Part shown: piece after piece, positions 1 to 11,333 of the stretch | Position numbering within the stretch: position 1 is the stretch's first letter | Layout of the letters: each line of letters opens with the position of its first letter | DNA from: Heliocidaris tuberculata | Lineage: Eukaryota; Echinodermata; Echinoidea; Camarodonta; Echinometridae | Assembly: GCA_025618425.1 (NCBI GenBank) | Contig: CM046842.1 | Span: 35,958,951-36,022,950, forward strand | Reading direction: 5' to 3' | Length of the DNA: 64,000 bases | Made by a program: the position numbers and the translations under genes | The notes under the pieces: generated by a model | Told to the model about the DNA's origin: nothing | Databases searched by the model: none | Seen by the model: only the letters and a program-made list of their open reading frames with translations

Positions 1-815
1 AACGAAATATCTTGGCATGTTGTTAGATCCAAGTTTAAAGTGGAATCTACATATTGCTAATATGTGTTCTAGGATAAGTAAACTTATACGCTTATTGGCT
101 CGATTGCGTCATTCTATTGATCTGACTAATATGAAAATTGTGTATAATGCCATTATTCTTCCAATTTTTGACTAAGGTGATATAGTATATGGATCAGCCT
201 GTGCAAAATACATCGACTCATTACAGACACTTCAAAACAGAGCATGTAGACTTATACTAGGAATTAGTCCGTACAGTCATGTGTCTATCCGGGAGTTGCA
301 TGCTCGATGGGGTTGGAAATCCTTAACAAATCCTTAACAATTAGACGTCGCTGTCACCTCAGTACTATGGTTTTCAAGGCTTTAAATGATTTTGCCCCTC
401 CGTATTTGAAAACATTTTTCCAACGTACTAGTAGCCAATACAATTATTCTCTCAGGTCCCATGGAAACTTAATGTTAGCAAAACCAAAAACAGACTATTG
501 TAAACGTTCGTTCTCATACAGAGGTGCTTTTCAGTTTAATAATCTCCCCGCAAATCTTAAGGTCCCGTGTAGTCTCAAAGTGTTCTTAGGCTCAATGCCT
601 TCTTCCCAAGAACAGTGATGTCCATGGGCATAGCTGAACTGGGTGTCCTTCCGATTTTTTATTATCTTTGTTCTTCTTTTCTTTTACCTTGTATGATATA
701 TTCGTTTTGTATGTTTATGTATATTTTGCTATTTATGTTCCTATGCTCATTTGTTTTTATTGTGAATTTCGGAGAATAAATAAATACAAATACAAAAAAA
801 AAAAAAAAAAAAAAA
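1..815 (+). pseudogene. Decayed non-LTR retrotransposon (LINE) 3' end with poly(A) tail
   Basis: C-terminal part of a reverse transcriptase of the jockey/CR1-like kind, cut by the left edge of the window. In frame 2 it reads KYLGMLLDPSLKWN...LLARLRHSI...YNAIILPIFD, then YGSACAKYIDSLQTLQNRAC, the usual RT thumb and post-RT region. A stop codon (TAA, 173-175) interrupts it. The reading then shifts to frame 1 near 307-330 and continues with the family-typical block FKALNDFAPPYLK...LRSHGN...SFSYRGAFQFNNLP to the stop at 616-618. A 3' UTR follows, with AATAAA at 775-780 and an A tract at 794-815, so this is the true 3' end of the element. One stop plus one frameshift make it inactive. RT identity is confident; the clade is inferred from motif style. 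Confidence 0.85.
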
Positions 816-3623
816 TACAAGTTTTTAAACTCCCAAAATTTTCTACGGCAGTCCGACGGTGTGGATGAGAACCTAGTATATAGGTCGTAGTAAAACGGGG
901 CGAACGCAACAAAACGTAATATGCTGTAACAAAACTTGGATGCGGTTCGTAGCTGGATGGGAAGCATGTGTATTCCCCGGCATTTCTCAGACCTTGATCA
1001 GAACATGAGAAACTTGCGGGACCGAAACAGAACGTGACGGGCAGGGAGAGAACGTACTGGCATCCGTGGTAGACCACGGGCCGAACCGTATTGCGCTTTT
1101 GAGCCTCCGGGACTCAGCAGCCCCCCACCCCCCCCCCCCCCCCCTCTCACTACCCGTCCTGAAAACCGTGGGAAAACATAGCAAGACCTAACAAAACTTG
1201 AACAAAACGGAGAAGAAAAAAAAATGCCAAAATCCGACAGCGCACTACGTTTGGGGCAAACGGGGCTGCCTCGGCCACCGGGAACATAATGTAAACGTAG
1301 CGTTCAGCTCTCTGTACTCGCCTTCAAACTGGCACTGGTCGGACCCAGGTTCTCAGTCATGATTTTCTGATGGTGACGTTAAAGTTTGCTCACAGGCGTA
1401 AATAATCATAGCGGATGGATAAAGTATGTAAAAACCCAAGTTACAACAAGACAACAACAACAACAACAACAACAAAAATGTCCTTGTAAAATCATGACAG
1501 CTCAAAAAGAGCACACTAAATTTTAACGACTCCTGATCCCATTATATTTTTGTGAAAAAGTTTAAGTTTAGCGTTCTAAATTTGTGTCACATATATTGCC
1601 ATATTTCAGGTTTGGGTGAAGCATATGTAGGAGGGTGTGTGTATGTGTGTGTGGGGGGGGGGAGATGGATGTGTCTGTGTCTGTATAAAATATCACCAAA
1701 ATGCTTCAGTCTTCTTCATTTCTGTATCGACTTTTACTATGTATGTTTTATCTGATGGGGCTACGTTGGGAGCTTCCATATCCCTAAAAAGCTTTAAACT
1801 CGTATTTTTTATGCTTATATATTTTTTTTTGGGGGGGGGTGATTTTTCTCCCTTAATTTCCAGCCAGTTTTGATTTTTTTTTTTAAATAAAAAAATCACA
1901 AAAAAGAAATGCTTGAACGTGATCAAAGAAAACTTCACGTTTGTTGGGAATATTTGTGCACTGCGTAATTTCTTAATTCACCCATTATTTGTTTTCAGAG
2001 AGGTGGAGGGAGGGTTGAGCCTATGAGTGGGCAGGATTTACTACAAACATGAAATGGCAGATCATAAAACCATTGAGTGGGGGTCATATCATATTCTTTT
2101 CTCGTTGCCTCCTCTCTCTTTCTCTCTTTTTTTAAATTTTGTGTTTACCATTTAATAGGGGTCCCCCTCCAAGATACGCCACTGTTTTGCTTTTTGACAA
2201 CATGTTAAGTTAATAATTGAGTTCAAAAGTCTGCTGCCTCCAAAAAAGTATATATCCCCGGTTTCTTCCCCCCCCCCCCGGGGGGCACTTAAATCAGGCG
2301 TGCCCGTTACAATTAATTTCATGTGATTTTAAGTCTTCTTCTCTCCATTGTACCAGTGTGCTTCGAAATGATATATGTGAAACACATACTTTAAAAAGCT
2401 TGTGAAATATATTAGAGTAAGTGCACTTGTGACAGTCACTATAAAAAGAAAGTTTTTATCGCTCACATGAGAAAAGTAATATATTATATTCAACAATACA
2501 GATCAATTATCATTCACTCTCTCTCTCTCTCTCTCTATTAATAGGTTCATTTTCGAGAAAGAAACACATACGTATATTTTGGGGGTCCACTGTGCACTGG
2601 CAAACTATTGATATGGGGGATATTTGGCAAATGAAGGGACAAGACAACCCCACCCCGCCCCTCCCTTACGCACTCCTAGCTGCATACTTTAATATTTTGT
2701 TATCGTGTGTTATGCGGCTGCCTCCCGTGTAATTGAAGAACTTTTAATATTTCAGATATTAAAGATTTGATTTGGAAAAAATAAAACGTAGGAATAAGGG
2801 TGTAAATAATATGATTACTCTTTATAAAATAATGTTCTAATTCTTCTCATATTTCGAGTTGTACTGACAAGAGTACGTTTCATGCCACAGATAAGTGATT
2901 TAGATGCATAATATTAAATATTTCCAGTCAGCGAAACTTTCCTTAAACGAAAATGGAAGTCAGTACTATTTTCCCAAAGGTTTGATGTTGTCGTTGTTGG
3001 TGCTGAGAAAGCTTCGAGTTTATTATTTTATTATTTTTTTTACTATTATTTATTTTTTCAAAATCTATTTATTCATTTATCTTTTTATTTGTTTGTTTAT
3101 TATTTTCTATTTTTAATTAATTAATTTATTTTTAATTAATTTATTTTTCTTTGGGGGGGGCGGGGTTGTCGGATAGATTTTCACGTGTACATTGAAGCAC
3201 TGAAAACTTTCTTACGCTTGACTTTTTTTCCCAGGAGATTTGCGGGACCTGGCAAGTTTCTTTTATATTCATGTGATTGAATTTTCTGCTAGTGTGACAC
3301 AAAGACTTTTAATAGTATCAAGACAGATTACTCTCACCTACTTCCGTAGTACATTCGGTAGACGTAAATTGCTGTGTTAAAAAAGACTGGGAAAAATACG
3401 TTCGCCATAGGTATAACACGTGAAAAGATGTCTCATTTTTTCTTGATATTTCATATATTACTCTATCTTCTTCAAGTCTGATTTTTGCATGAGAGAAAGG
3501 ATGGATAGTTCAAAAAACATTTCTTGAACCTTTATTGTCAATAAATACCATTATATCCCTATGATTAATGGATAATGCCGATGCCGATGAAGAAAAATTT
3601 GCTATACCGTGACGTCATTCATA
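816..3623. other. Non-coding interval with poly-C/G tracts and microsatellites
   Basis: No credible gene seen. It holds a poly-C tract (~1126-1144), an (AAC)n run (1451-1474), a poly-G tract at 1655-1662 and another at 1831-1839, a C-tract/G-tract junction near 2268-2286, a (CT)n run (2517-2536) and a T-rich stretch (3020-3150). The part from about 2290 to 2920 resembles 48745-49330 (see findings). The short ORFs here are not conserved and have no recognisable domain. Confidence 0.6.
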
Positions 3624-3797
3624 TTAAACAAATATACCATGTACTGAGAGGCTCTAGTTGGAATTATGGATTCCAAGGTGGCAGGAATAGCACTATTTTC
3701 TGAGGGGCGTAGCCCCGAAGAAAATAGTGCTATTTCTGTCACCGAGGAATCCATAATTTCACTAGTGGCTCGAAACAGTGCATAATATATTTGTTTT
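3624..3797. repeat. Near-perfect ~174-bp palindrome (fold-back/MITE-like)
   Basis: The left arm (3624-3704) and the reverse complement of the right arm (3712-3797) align with few mismatches. Shared words include AATTATGGATTCC and AATAGCACTATTTTCT, and the similarity extends outward through AAACAAATATA. The centre contains GGGGCGTAGCCCC, itself a small hairpin. A transcript would fold into a long hairpin. It lies about 430 bp beyond the 3' end of the Crypton ORF; whether it belongs to that element is unknown. No clear target-site duplication was found. Confidence 0.75.
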
Positions 3798-4226
3798 ATA
3801 TCCCTCCAACGAATCTTGAAAAAAATAATAATAAAAATGTTTTCACTTACCATTTATGTCACTCTAAGTCTAATCCTGGTCACATACACTGTACTGTATG
3901 ATTCAATTAAAATAGTCAATCTTGTCCAAGTGATGCAGTCTAATGCACGAACGATCAAAATATCCATATGGGATAGTTTCAAACGATATCCAATGCGAAA
4001 AGTGAAATCAGAAGTTGAACACTTTCAGAAATGCAACAATAACAATGGAACACGAAACATATATGTACAAGACCGTCAATGTTATAGTAGGTTATTTGTT
4101 GTACATATGCACCACACATCCACTGTGGAAATGGAAGATGTGTGGGCGGCTCTGAGCATTGACAAGGTTCATACTAACATTGCTGGCATGAGTAACATTG
4201 CGTGCACTAGGAGTAGGAGCAGTGAC

Positions 4227-5509
4227 CTAAGCTTGAAGTTGAGGCTGAAGTTGAGCCGAAGCCTGAGATTGAATGTTGGTGATGTCTTGAAGTGGATATG
4301 CGTCAGGGATATTATTGAATACACGCTCAAGCTGACTGTCTGTCATAGCTTCTCCATCACCACCATTGTAATTATCAACATCTACCACGCCTGAGGTGGA
4401 CGGATGGTCAACATGAATATTCTCGGCAGTGTCAGTACTAGTACATGTAGCATGCAGTTTTGCAGACAAGGTTTTTGACATATCTTCTTCCTGCTGCTCA
4501 CTAGTGCGAGAGTAATTTTTGATTGATGTCTCTGATCGGTGCCCAGAGACAGTCATGATGTGACGCGAGGCATAGCCTGCATGGTCCAAGATGGTGATGC
4601 TCGTAGCTCTGAGGCTATGCATGATTAGTGTACTTCTTACTGCAGCCAGCATCTTCACAGATCTTCTTTGTCATAGATTCTAGTGTATTCTTTCCAACAG
4701 GAGCATTGTCAAACCACACCTCTCCGGCATCGCTGACTTTTAACTTTGGGCCTCTGCCACATGTATTCACACAGTGGATTCAACTTCCCAAGATACTTTT
4801 TCAAATTCTTCACTGGGCATCGTGAACGTCCAGCGACAGAATGCATCTGACCGCCCTGATTTTCTCCATCCTCATCTTGATGATTTGTTGTGCTCATGTC
4901 CCTCAAAGTGAAAAATTCCTTGTCATATTGTTCATGGAGGATGAAATCTCCTGGTTTCATATTTCTCAAGTTCTCCATGCCGCGGTTGGCAAAGTAGATC
5001 ATGCAATCTATAAAAACCTTACGTTGCAGATCTCTTGGTTTTGAAAGATCAAAACTGTCTTGAATAACTGTCATGTCAGCATCACTGCTAGATGGATGAT
5101 GCTTTACGCAACCCTTTCCACTTGCTTTCAGTTTAACAATCGTAGCCTTGAACACACGATTTGACAAAGGAAAGTCCTTACCTTTGATGTCCACACCTTT
5201 AATTAACAAAAAGTGTCGTAGTAGAGCAAACTTAATACAGTGCATAGATTTAGCGGAGTACACATCCCCTTTCTTCGTGCGGGCACCAGCGTAAAACCGC
5301 GACAACAGCTTGTCTAAATCACCTATGTCCGTGTTCGCTAAATCCTCAAAATTCACATCAGTGAGAGAACAATACTCTTTGAATATTGACAGTCCGTATT
5401 TAATCTGCTTTTTTGTGTTTTCACTGTCTGTAGAACCGATAAACTCCTCTAAATCCTCGTCGGTAATCACCGTGAACCGAGGCAGATCTTCCTCCATGGA
5501 GGCTGCCAT
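4227..5509 (-). pseudogene. Crypton-type tyrosine recombinase (DUF3504-like), frameshifted
   Basis: Transposon recombinase on the minus strand. The first ORF (5509-4709, 266 aa) starts MAASMEEDLPRF, has an N-terminal helical SAM-like region (about 20-130), and carries the first catalytic arginine in the block NRGMENLRNMKPGDF (R176). It ends after CEYMWQRPKVK at a frame change near 4736-4742. The homologous reading continues in another frame (WFDNAPVGKNTLESMTKKIC) and shifts again near 4617-4626. The last part (4658-4227) holds HSLRAT (HxxR), SGHRS and IKNYSR, the expected second-half catalytic motifs including the tyrosine nucleophile. A low-complexity Gln/Ser tail ends at 4227. Cryptons insert by tyrosine-recombinase chemistry, and related domains were domesticated in animal genes such as ZMYM2 and QRICH1. 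With two frameshifts this copy should be inactive unless the breaks are sequencing errors. Confidence 0.8.
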
Positions 5510-5790
5510 TTTGGTTGTTTGTTTACATAATTATGCAGACGATCAGTGTACCGCGGTGGGCGCGATTTCAAGTTCGGTGTTGGTGTTGGTGTTGGCGTTG
5601 AGAGCGTAAATTGGGCTGCTGATTCTAGCCCCAACACCGAATCCGGGTTTATAAAAATAATACCAATCACATTATTGATAGCTCAACACCTAGTGAAGTC
5701 AATCCCAGCACCAGCTTCATTTCAGGTTCGGTGTTGTGGCTGGTGCTAGTTTTGCCCCAACACCAACAGAAACGATTCCCCTTGTGTTGT
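5510..5790. repeat. Short direct and inverted repeats upstream of the Crypton ORF
   Basis: The sequence TTCGGTGTTG occurs at about 5572 and again at about 5729 in the same orientation. Its complement (CCCCAACACCGAA) occurs at about 5629-5641, and a shorter piece (GCCCCAACACC) at about 5755. A stretch of (GGTGTT)-like units lies at 5574-5595. These could be internal promoter or terminal repeats of the recombinase element, which starts just to the left on the minus strand. Function is not shown. Confidence 0.45.
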
Positions 5791-6117
5791 TTGGCGGGAG
5801 GAGCCAACTTTGTATATGTGGCTATAGTAGTGAAATTGTTCATGCTTGCACGAAGAATTACAATAATTATGAAGAGTGTTTCCCCAAATCCTTTCACTCA
5901 GTAAATAAATAATCTCCTTTTGGCAGGCAGGTGGATGATCAGCATTGAATTTTTCTTTGGTTTGTGTTGACATGCTCCATGCTTGCTTAAGGGTCATAAT
6001 GGAGAGGGAGAATAGTTTCCTTTTTGGAATGCAGGAGGATGCTTAACATTGAATATTTGGTCTGTGGTGACATTCTCCTTGCTGGCTTAAAAGGTCTAAA
6101 TGGAGAAGGGGTTTTTT

Positions 6118-6643
6118 CCCGGGGGGGGGGGGGCACTCATGTATATTGGTGGTACGGGGACGTGCCGCTATGATGACCCCCTTTTTCAGACCCCGATTTC
6201 CGTTCTCTAGATACTCAGTTCCGCTCAGGAGCCGCTCAGCCCCGCTCTGAAGACCCCCGTTATGAAACATATCCGTTCGCATGCGGCCGGGAGCGTGGCG
6301 GAGGCAGTGGTCGCTCGACCTGGTCTCGCGCCCTAGGCCCTTTCGTCGCGCGAGCCTTGAAAACTGCTCCAGCTAGCTAGCTACTAGCGCTACACGGCGC
6401 GGGCGCGGCCCCCGGCGCGGCCCGTCCCGAGATCCTGCGATAGCGAAGGTGTACCGCCGATAAAGCGAGGTTAGTTTTGTATTGTAGTTCCCTAGACCCT
6501 GTTTTTCACTCTGCCCAATAGATCATAGTTCCCAAGACCCCGTATTTTACATCTTGAAGTCAGTTCCTTAGACCCCCTTTTCGGGGATTCGTGAGGCACA
6601 CCCCCGTCAAAATATAATTCGAGTGCCCCCCCCCCCCCCCGGG
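6118..6643. mobile_element. Non-autonomous TIR element with poly-G/poly-C termini
   Basis: The ends are inverted repeats. The left end is CCC plus a G run, then GCACTC, TATATT, CGGGG and GTGCC. The reverse complement of the right end has the same order (G run, GCACTC, ATATT, CGGGGG, TGTGCC). Candidate 8-bp duplications GGGTTTTT sit just outside both ends, with one extra T on the left, which would fit a hAT-like insertion. The interior (about 6270-6460) is GC-rich and CpG-rich, unlike its surroundings. No ORF was found, so this is a MITE. A sister element is at 27686-28056. Confidence 0.7.
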
Positions 6644-8582
6644 GGGTTTTTCATTTCGAACTTATTCAGTAGATAATAGTTTTTTTAGGAATGCGGGAAG
6701 ATGCATAACATTGAATATGACAGTCTTCATGTTGCCGATTCGGTCACGTGGCATGATATTTGATAGAAAATAACTCCTTTGTTAGAAGTAATGAATATTT
6801 ATGCCCGCTTTGAATACCTATCATGTATTGACACTAATCGTGCCTGCGTGTTGGGCTAAATGGAGTAAAGTGGGCGTGGTTCCGGCAAGTTAATTTCTCA
6901 AGCCGGTTTCAAGCTTAACCCTATGTATTATCATGGACCTATTAGGTCCATGGTATTATAGAGGCTGAATTGTCAGGTCAGCACTTTGAGTCAATGTGAT
7001 GGGCCCCTCGATTTCGAAAAGGGTGGAGGGACGGCCTTTGTCCTTCGAACAAGGTTGCCCCTCCCTCTGCTTTTGCCCACGTTGAACTTCAAGTTGTGCA
7101 GCAGCAGCCGCGGTCTATAGAGGGGTGGTTCGAGGGTTGGCTACATTCTCGGAAAAGGGTTTGGCACTTTGTGCGTGTTAGGGTAGGGTGTGTGGTTTCA
7201 ACTTTTGTATTTTTGTTTTGATATGGGGGTCTGTAGGTATTTATTGGCCGCTTCTCGACTCTTTTGTGTGCTAATGTGGCAATATATTTTCTCTCTTTTA
7301 TTTATTTTGTTTTTTCATTTTTTTTTTTTTTTCTTCTTTTTTTTCCTTTTTTTTCTTGAGAGAGAGAGAGAGATTATAGCAACGTTCAATTAAGATGAGT
7401 GTGTCTCTGTTTTAAACGTTCGGTTTTGATGCTGACGTAAGTATGTCAAGCTTTGTTTTGTGAGGTCGCATAGTTACATGTATAAGAATTGTACAGAGTA
7501 GGTAGAATGGAGTAGGCCTAATAACTGTTACAAGGTCTTAGTAGTAACGATTGATTTTATTCATTTCGTGTTGATTGAGAGATTATAGTGTTTATGAAGG
7601 AAATTTTTGGGTGGGGAATAAAACGATTTTAGTAGGTATCTAGGTGTGGATCAAAATTTTAAAAAGGAGAAGGGGGAGGGAAGAGGAGATAAATAATAAT
7701 AAAGGAAATAAAGGAAGGAAAGGGCAATTGCTCGGTTTTTGTTGTTGTTTTTTTTTTCTCTCTCTCTCTCTTCCCCCCCCCCCTTTCTTTTCCGAGCTAA
7801 GATATTTCTTTGATAAGTAGATTAGTTTGAAGAAGAAGGAAATGTGTGTGTATGTAGGTGTATATATATATACATATATAACACAGTATTTTTTTTTCTC
7901 CTTTCCTTTCTTCCCCTTCTACTTATTTTGGTTAAGCAATGGTTTTGATTCACCCAAGCTTCAAAGAAAGAGGCTTAGAAAAGATGAAGGGTGAAGGGAT
8001 TTTGGGAAGGAAACAGAAAAAATACATGTAGGACTAGGAGGAAATAGAAGAAATCCTAAATTATGTGTGATTGGGTGGGATGCGAAATGGGGTGCGGACA
8101 CAGCCCACGAGCCAGGTAAAAAGAAGGAATTCTTTCACATGCTGCGTCTAGGAATGAATGCCTGTTCTGATTTCTGTTTTTGTTATTTGTTTAGAATTTG
8201 GATTTGCGTATGTTTTCATGACAGTTTATGTTTCAGTTTGCGCACCCTTTTTGTAATGTATTCACTGGCGTATTCATTGGCGTATTCATTACGTAATAAG
8301 CTTGATGCAGGGAGTACAATGTTTAATGTAAGAGAGGTTTGGTGCATTGTAACACGGGCAAATATTCCTGCTCTCTCTTTATTTGGATCTTCTTTCTTAA
8401 TATTTAAGGTAGATGTGATGTATGTAAGTTTAATCTGATAATGCTTGGACAACCATAGTTTTACGCGCCCTTTTTTTTAAAGTAAAGCTCTTTTTTATCA
8501 TAGTTAAGGTTAGAAGTTACAACCTTCAGACAGTCAATCCTTGGTGCTTAGATTCCTGCTGTTCTATGTTCTATTCTGGCTA
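6644..8582. other. Non-coding interval with hairpin and simple repeats
   Basis: No gene recognised. A 10-bp-arm hairpin (CATGGACCTA, one-base loop) lies at about 6932-6952. A T-rich run at 7310-7357 is followed by (GA)n at 7359-7374. Another T/C-rich run is at 7746-7790, and a TA-rich run at 7860-7880. The peptide ORFs in this stretch lack domain features and conserved partners elsewhere in the window. Confidence 0.5.
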
Positions 8583-8951
8583 TTAAATACACCTTACCAT
8601 TCTCAAGACTACTTTGATCACATGTGGAACTACACCCTCTAATATATCATGCATTGCATCAGGTGCTAGACACCTTGCAACATCAAATTGCTGCAACTCG
8701 CTAAGTGCACAGCGTCTATTCACACCGTACACTGAGGTATTATCGGGCCTAATTTCGATTGCATTTAAGTGATACTCATGTATTTCACTAGTCCTCACCA
8801 CAAAATCCTCTTCATCAAATTTATCTGCAATATCTTCTTTCCTAGCCATGCAAAATCTGCAAATGCGTCCAGCATTGAAGCAGGTTGAAAACCCACCAAT
8901 AGAATACACAGTTGTAAAACAAATGTGCCTATGTCGAAAATTCTCATTCAC
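8583..8951 (-). pseudogene. Transposase fragment, EnSpm/CACTA-like family of invertebrates (tentative)
   Basis: 122-aa minus-strand reading frame. It contains SIGGFSTCFNAGRICRFCMARK, then ALSELQQFDVARCLAPDAMHDILEGVVPHVIK. The pattern GGF...CRFC...K followed by hydrophobic FxV...PDxMHDxLEGxxP is typical of a large class of invertebrate DNA-transposon proteins often labelled EnSpm-like. Only the middle is present: no DDE catalytic residues can be placed, and upstream and downstream parts are missing. The end at 8583 is a stop just after LRMVRCI. I treat it as a decayed fragment. Family assignment rests on remembered motif style and is moderate; that it derives from a repeated transposon protein is more certain. 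Confidence 0.5.
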
Positions 8952-9369
8952 TATTCAGTCACATAATTTTATTAGAGCAAACTATTACTTCTTGTCGACA
9001 TTTTCTTGAAAACTATATTTGGGCTGAAAAAGTAATTTTACTTGAACTTACCAGTAACACTGGGAATCACCACAAAACTCGAAAGAAATTCTTTTCGTTG
9101 TTGAATTGGTTTGCTTTTTGAGGTCAGGCTTAGCGTACGCACGTGGCTAGCTAGCTAGCTTGGCCATTCAAGGAGTGATAACTCATTGGGTCATTGCACA
9201 ACCGCGGCATCGATCTCAGCCACGTTTTACACGCATACTTGCACTCATGCATATCGATATCGCATGCCAAGGGTGCACTTGCACGAACACAACACCATTG
9301 TGCATCGCACCTGCCATTTCTGCCAATAGTACGTGTCAAAAATAATTCATGAATCTAGCTCAAAAAGAG

Positions 9370-10260
9370 GTGCTCTGGAATTTCCGGTGCCATGCACGCT
9401 GAATGGCAAGTATTGTGCTCTGAATTGAAGGTCCCCTGTAACCCAAATGATGTGTAGAGATGCATACAACTTATAATTCGTTATTCAAATATCTCAATAT
9501 ATTTCATAAAGTTTTTACATATTTTTGAAATCATTTTTCATAAATGCTAAGCTCCTCTCTAAAATATGCCACAGATCTCATTCCTGCAAAAACATCATCG
9601 GTCAGTCATAAGAGAACTAAGGAGGACAGTGGTATGTAGCTTTACCGGAGATGCCCCATCTGTTCTAATAGACCATACGATGCCTACATAGGAGTTGCTA
9701 TGTCAGACAATGTAGCATCACATGGAAAAGAATGATAATGAGGAGGTAGGCCTAATGCTTGAAAGCATGCAATTCTATTGTGAGCATGTGCTGAGCTGCG
9801 GGAAGTTACATTCCACTGTCTTTCGAATCTTAGTGTAGTAGCTGACTGATGATTGGCTGTTGACGTCATTGCAGGAATGAGATCTGGAGCTTTGTAGGGT
9901 GGAGCTTAGGAGGTTGGGAAAAATATTTTAAAACATACATTAAAAAATCTATGAAACATATCTAGATGCTTGAATAACAGAATATCATTGTATGCATCCC
10001 TGCCATCAACAGCAATAAACTTGCATTTGGGTTGCGTTTGGGGTCTACACACCAGATTCTGTGGCCTTGGTTTTTCAAAAAAGTGAAAACCTAATCAAAT
10101 ATTCAGAGTATATGGTTGTAAGAAAAGTATTCAAAGAGACGTCATAAACTTTAGTCAAAATAAATTTGACATCCTTCAAGTTTACAATGTGAAAACCTCA
10201 GTCTCATCTACGAGTATTAACTTTTGAGCTATTAACGAACTAAGTGTCATTTTTCCTAGT
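9370..10260 (+). repeat. Repeat unit copy A, interrupted by a nested MITE
   Basis: The first piece (9370-9430, starting near GTGCTCTGG and ending at TCTGAATTGAA) and the second piece (10046-10260, CAGATTCTGTGGCC to the CCTAGTACTAGG junction) together match one unit that is also found inverted at 10261-10550 (copy B) and direct at 10590-10885 (copy C). Copy A is the most diverged. It meets copy B head to head at a small palindrome (CCTAGTACTAGG, about 10256-10267). Confidence 0.75.
9431..10045. mobile_element. Long-TIR MITE (~615 bp) nested in repeat copy A
   Basis: Arms of about 160 bp are inverted copies of one another. Words shared between 9431-9590 and the reverse complement of 9875-10045 include AACCCAAATG, ATGCATACAA, TTATTCAA and AGATCTCATTCCTGCA. 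Comparison with copies B and C shows the surrounding repeat was interrupted here. No ORF with transposase motifs is present. The target duplication could not be fixed. Confidence 0.7.
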
Positions 10261-10550
10261 ACTAGGTGTAAAAAAAAACATTTGACACTTTTGTTTGTTA
10301 ATAACTCAAAAGTTCTAACTCGTATCGGACTGAGGTTTTCAAAGTGTAAAATTGAAGGATGTCAAATTTATTTGGAATAAGTTTTGTGAAGTTCGCTTTA
10401 GTAATATTCTTAAAATAATGCTCTGAATATTTAATTAGATTTTCACTTTTTGAAAAATCAAGGCCACAAAATCTGTGTGTATCAGTAATTAATTCAGGGC
10501 TGAACAATGGCCATTGTGCACTGCAGATGAAATCCCAGAGCACGTCTTTT
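10261..10550 (-). repeat. Repeat unit copy B (inverted)
   Basis: Reverse complement of copy C (10590-10885), closely matching over roughly 260 bp. Translating either orientation in the right frame gives the same peptide (DTHRFCGL...SENLIKYSEHYFKN), but only because the DNA is duplicated; there is no sign of selection on protein. Copies B and C form a stem with a ~100-bp loop, so a transcript would be a long hairpin. Confidence 0.8.
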
Positions 10551-10589
10551 AGCCCAGAGTCATGAATCATTAATGAAACTGGATAGCAA

Positions 10590-10885
10590 AAGGTTGGCAG
10601 GAAATGCCAGGTGCAATACACAGTGGCAATTGTTGTGTTCTGAATTAATTACTGACACACACAGATTTTGTGGTCTCAATTTTTCAAAAAGTGAAAACCT
10701 AATTAAATATTCAGAGCATTATTTTAAGAATATTAATGAAGAATATTTCACAAAACTTATTCCAAATAAATTTGACATCCTTCAATTTTACACTTTGAAA
10801 ACCTCAGTCCGATACGAGTTATAACTTTTGAGTTATTAACAAACAAAAGTGTCAAATGTTTTTTTTTTACACCTAGTACTTCTTA
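10590..10885 (+). repeat. Repeat unit copy C (direct)
   Basis: Same unit as copies A and B, running from about GGAAATGCCAGGTGCAATAC to the A/T-rich terminus before TACACCTAGTAC. With copy B it forms a large inverted repeat. Each copy ends in a homopolymer A/T run next to CCTAGTAC, which may mark the unit boundary. Confidence 0.8.
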
Positions 10886-11093
10886 AATGTACGCGCAATC
10901 AACCAAACACAGTGCATGTAACAAAATGCGGATGACCAGAAAATAATATTCTGGTTTTTTTTTCCGAACAATGAATTCAATTCAGTTCATTTATTTCATT
11001 CTCCATAAAAAGATACAAATGTGATACAGGTCATGGTACATGAGATATTGTGACGTAAAGCAAACTAAAGGTGTGCAATTCAAACAGAAGGGG

Positions 11094-11333
11094 TCGGCTC
11101 GCTTTTCATAAGGACCGCTATTCATTTAACATGCGTTATCAGCGATCTTTATGACTTATGAATAGTTGTCCTTATGAATAGAGGTCCTCATGAATAGCGA
11201 GGTAATTTGTCTATGGTTTGCTCGCTATTTAGAAGGGCCGCTGCTTATAGAGGACCGCTGTGTTCATTTAGTCACGCCTTGTGGATAGCGGTCCTTATGA
11301 ATAGCTGCCCTTATGACTTGCGAGGTTACCGCA
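11094..11333. mobile_element. Short fold-back element with TATTCATAAGGACCGC-type arms
   Basis: The left end has CTCGCTTTTCATAAGGACCG. The reverse complement of the right end has CTCGCAAGTCATAAGGGCAG after GGTAACC. Interior copies of CTTATGAATAG in both orientations make it strongly self-complementary. Flanking 9-mers CAAACAGAA (left) and CAAACAGGA (right) look like a target duplication with one mismatch. It is a small relative of the large insertion at 16847-23346 and of the array at 55747-55890. No coding capacity. Confidence 0.7.

Noticed and set aside
3816..4394. 192-aa plus-strand ORF
   Set aside because: Overlaps the palindrome and the antisense of the Crypton C-terminal region; no domain, frame explained by the opposite strand.
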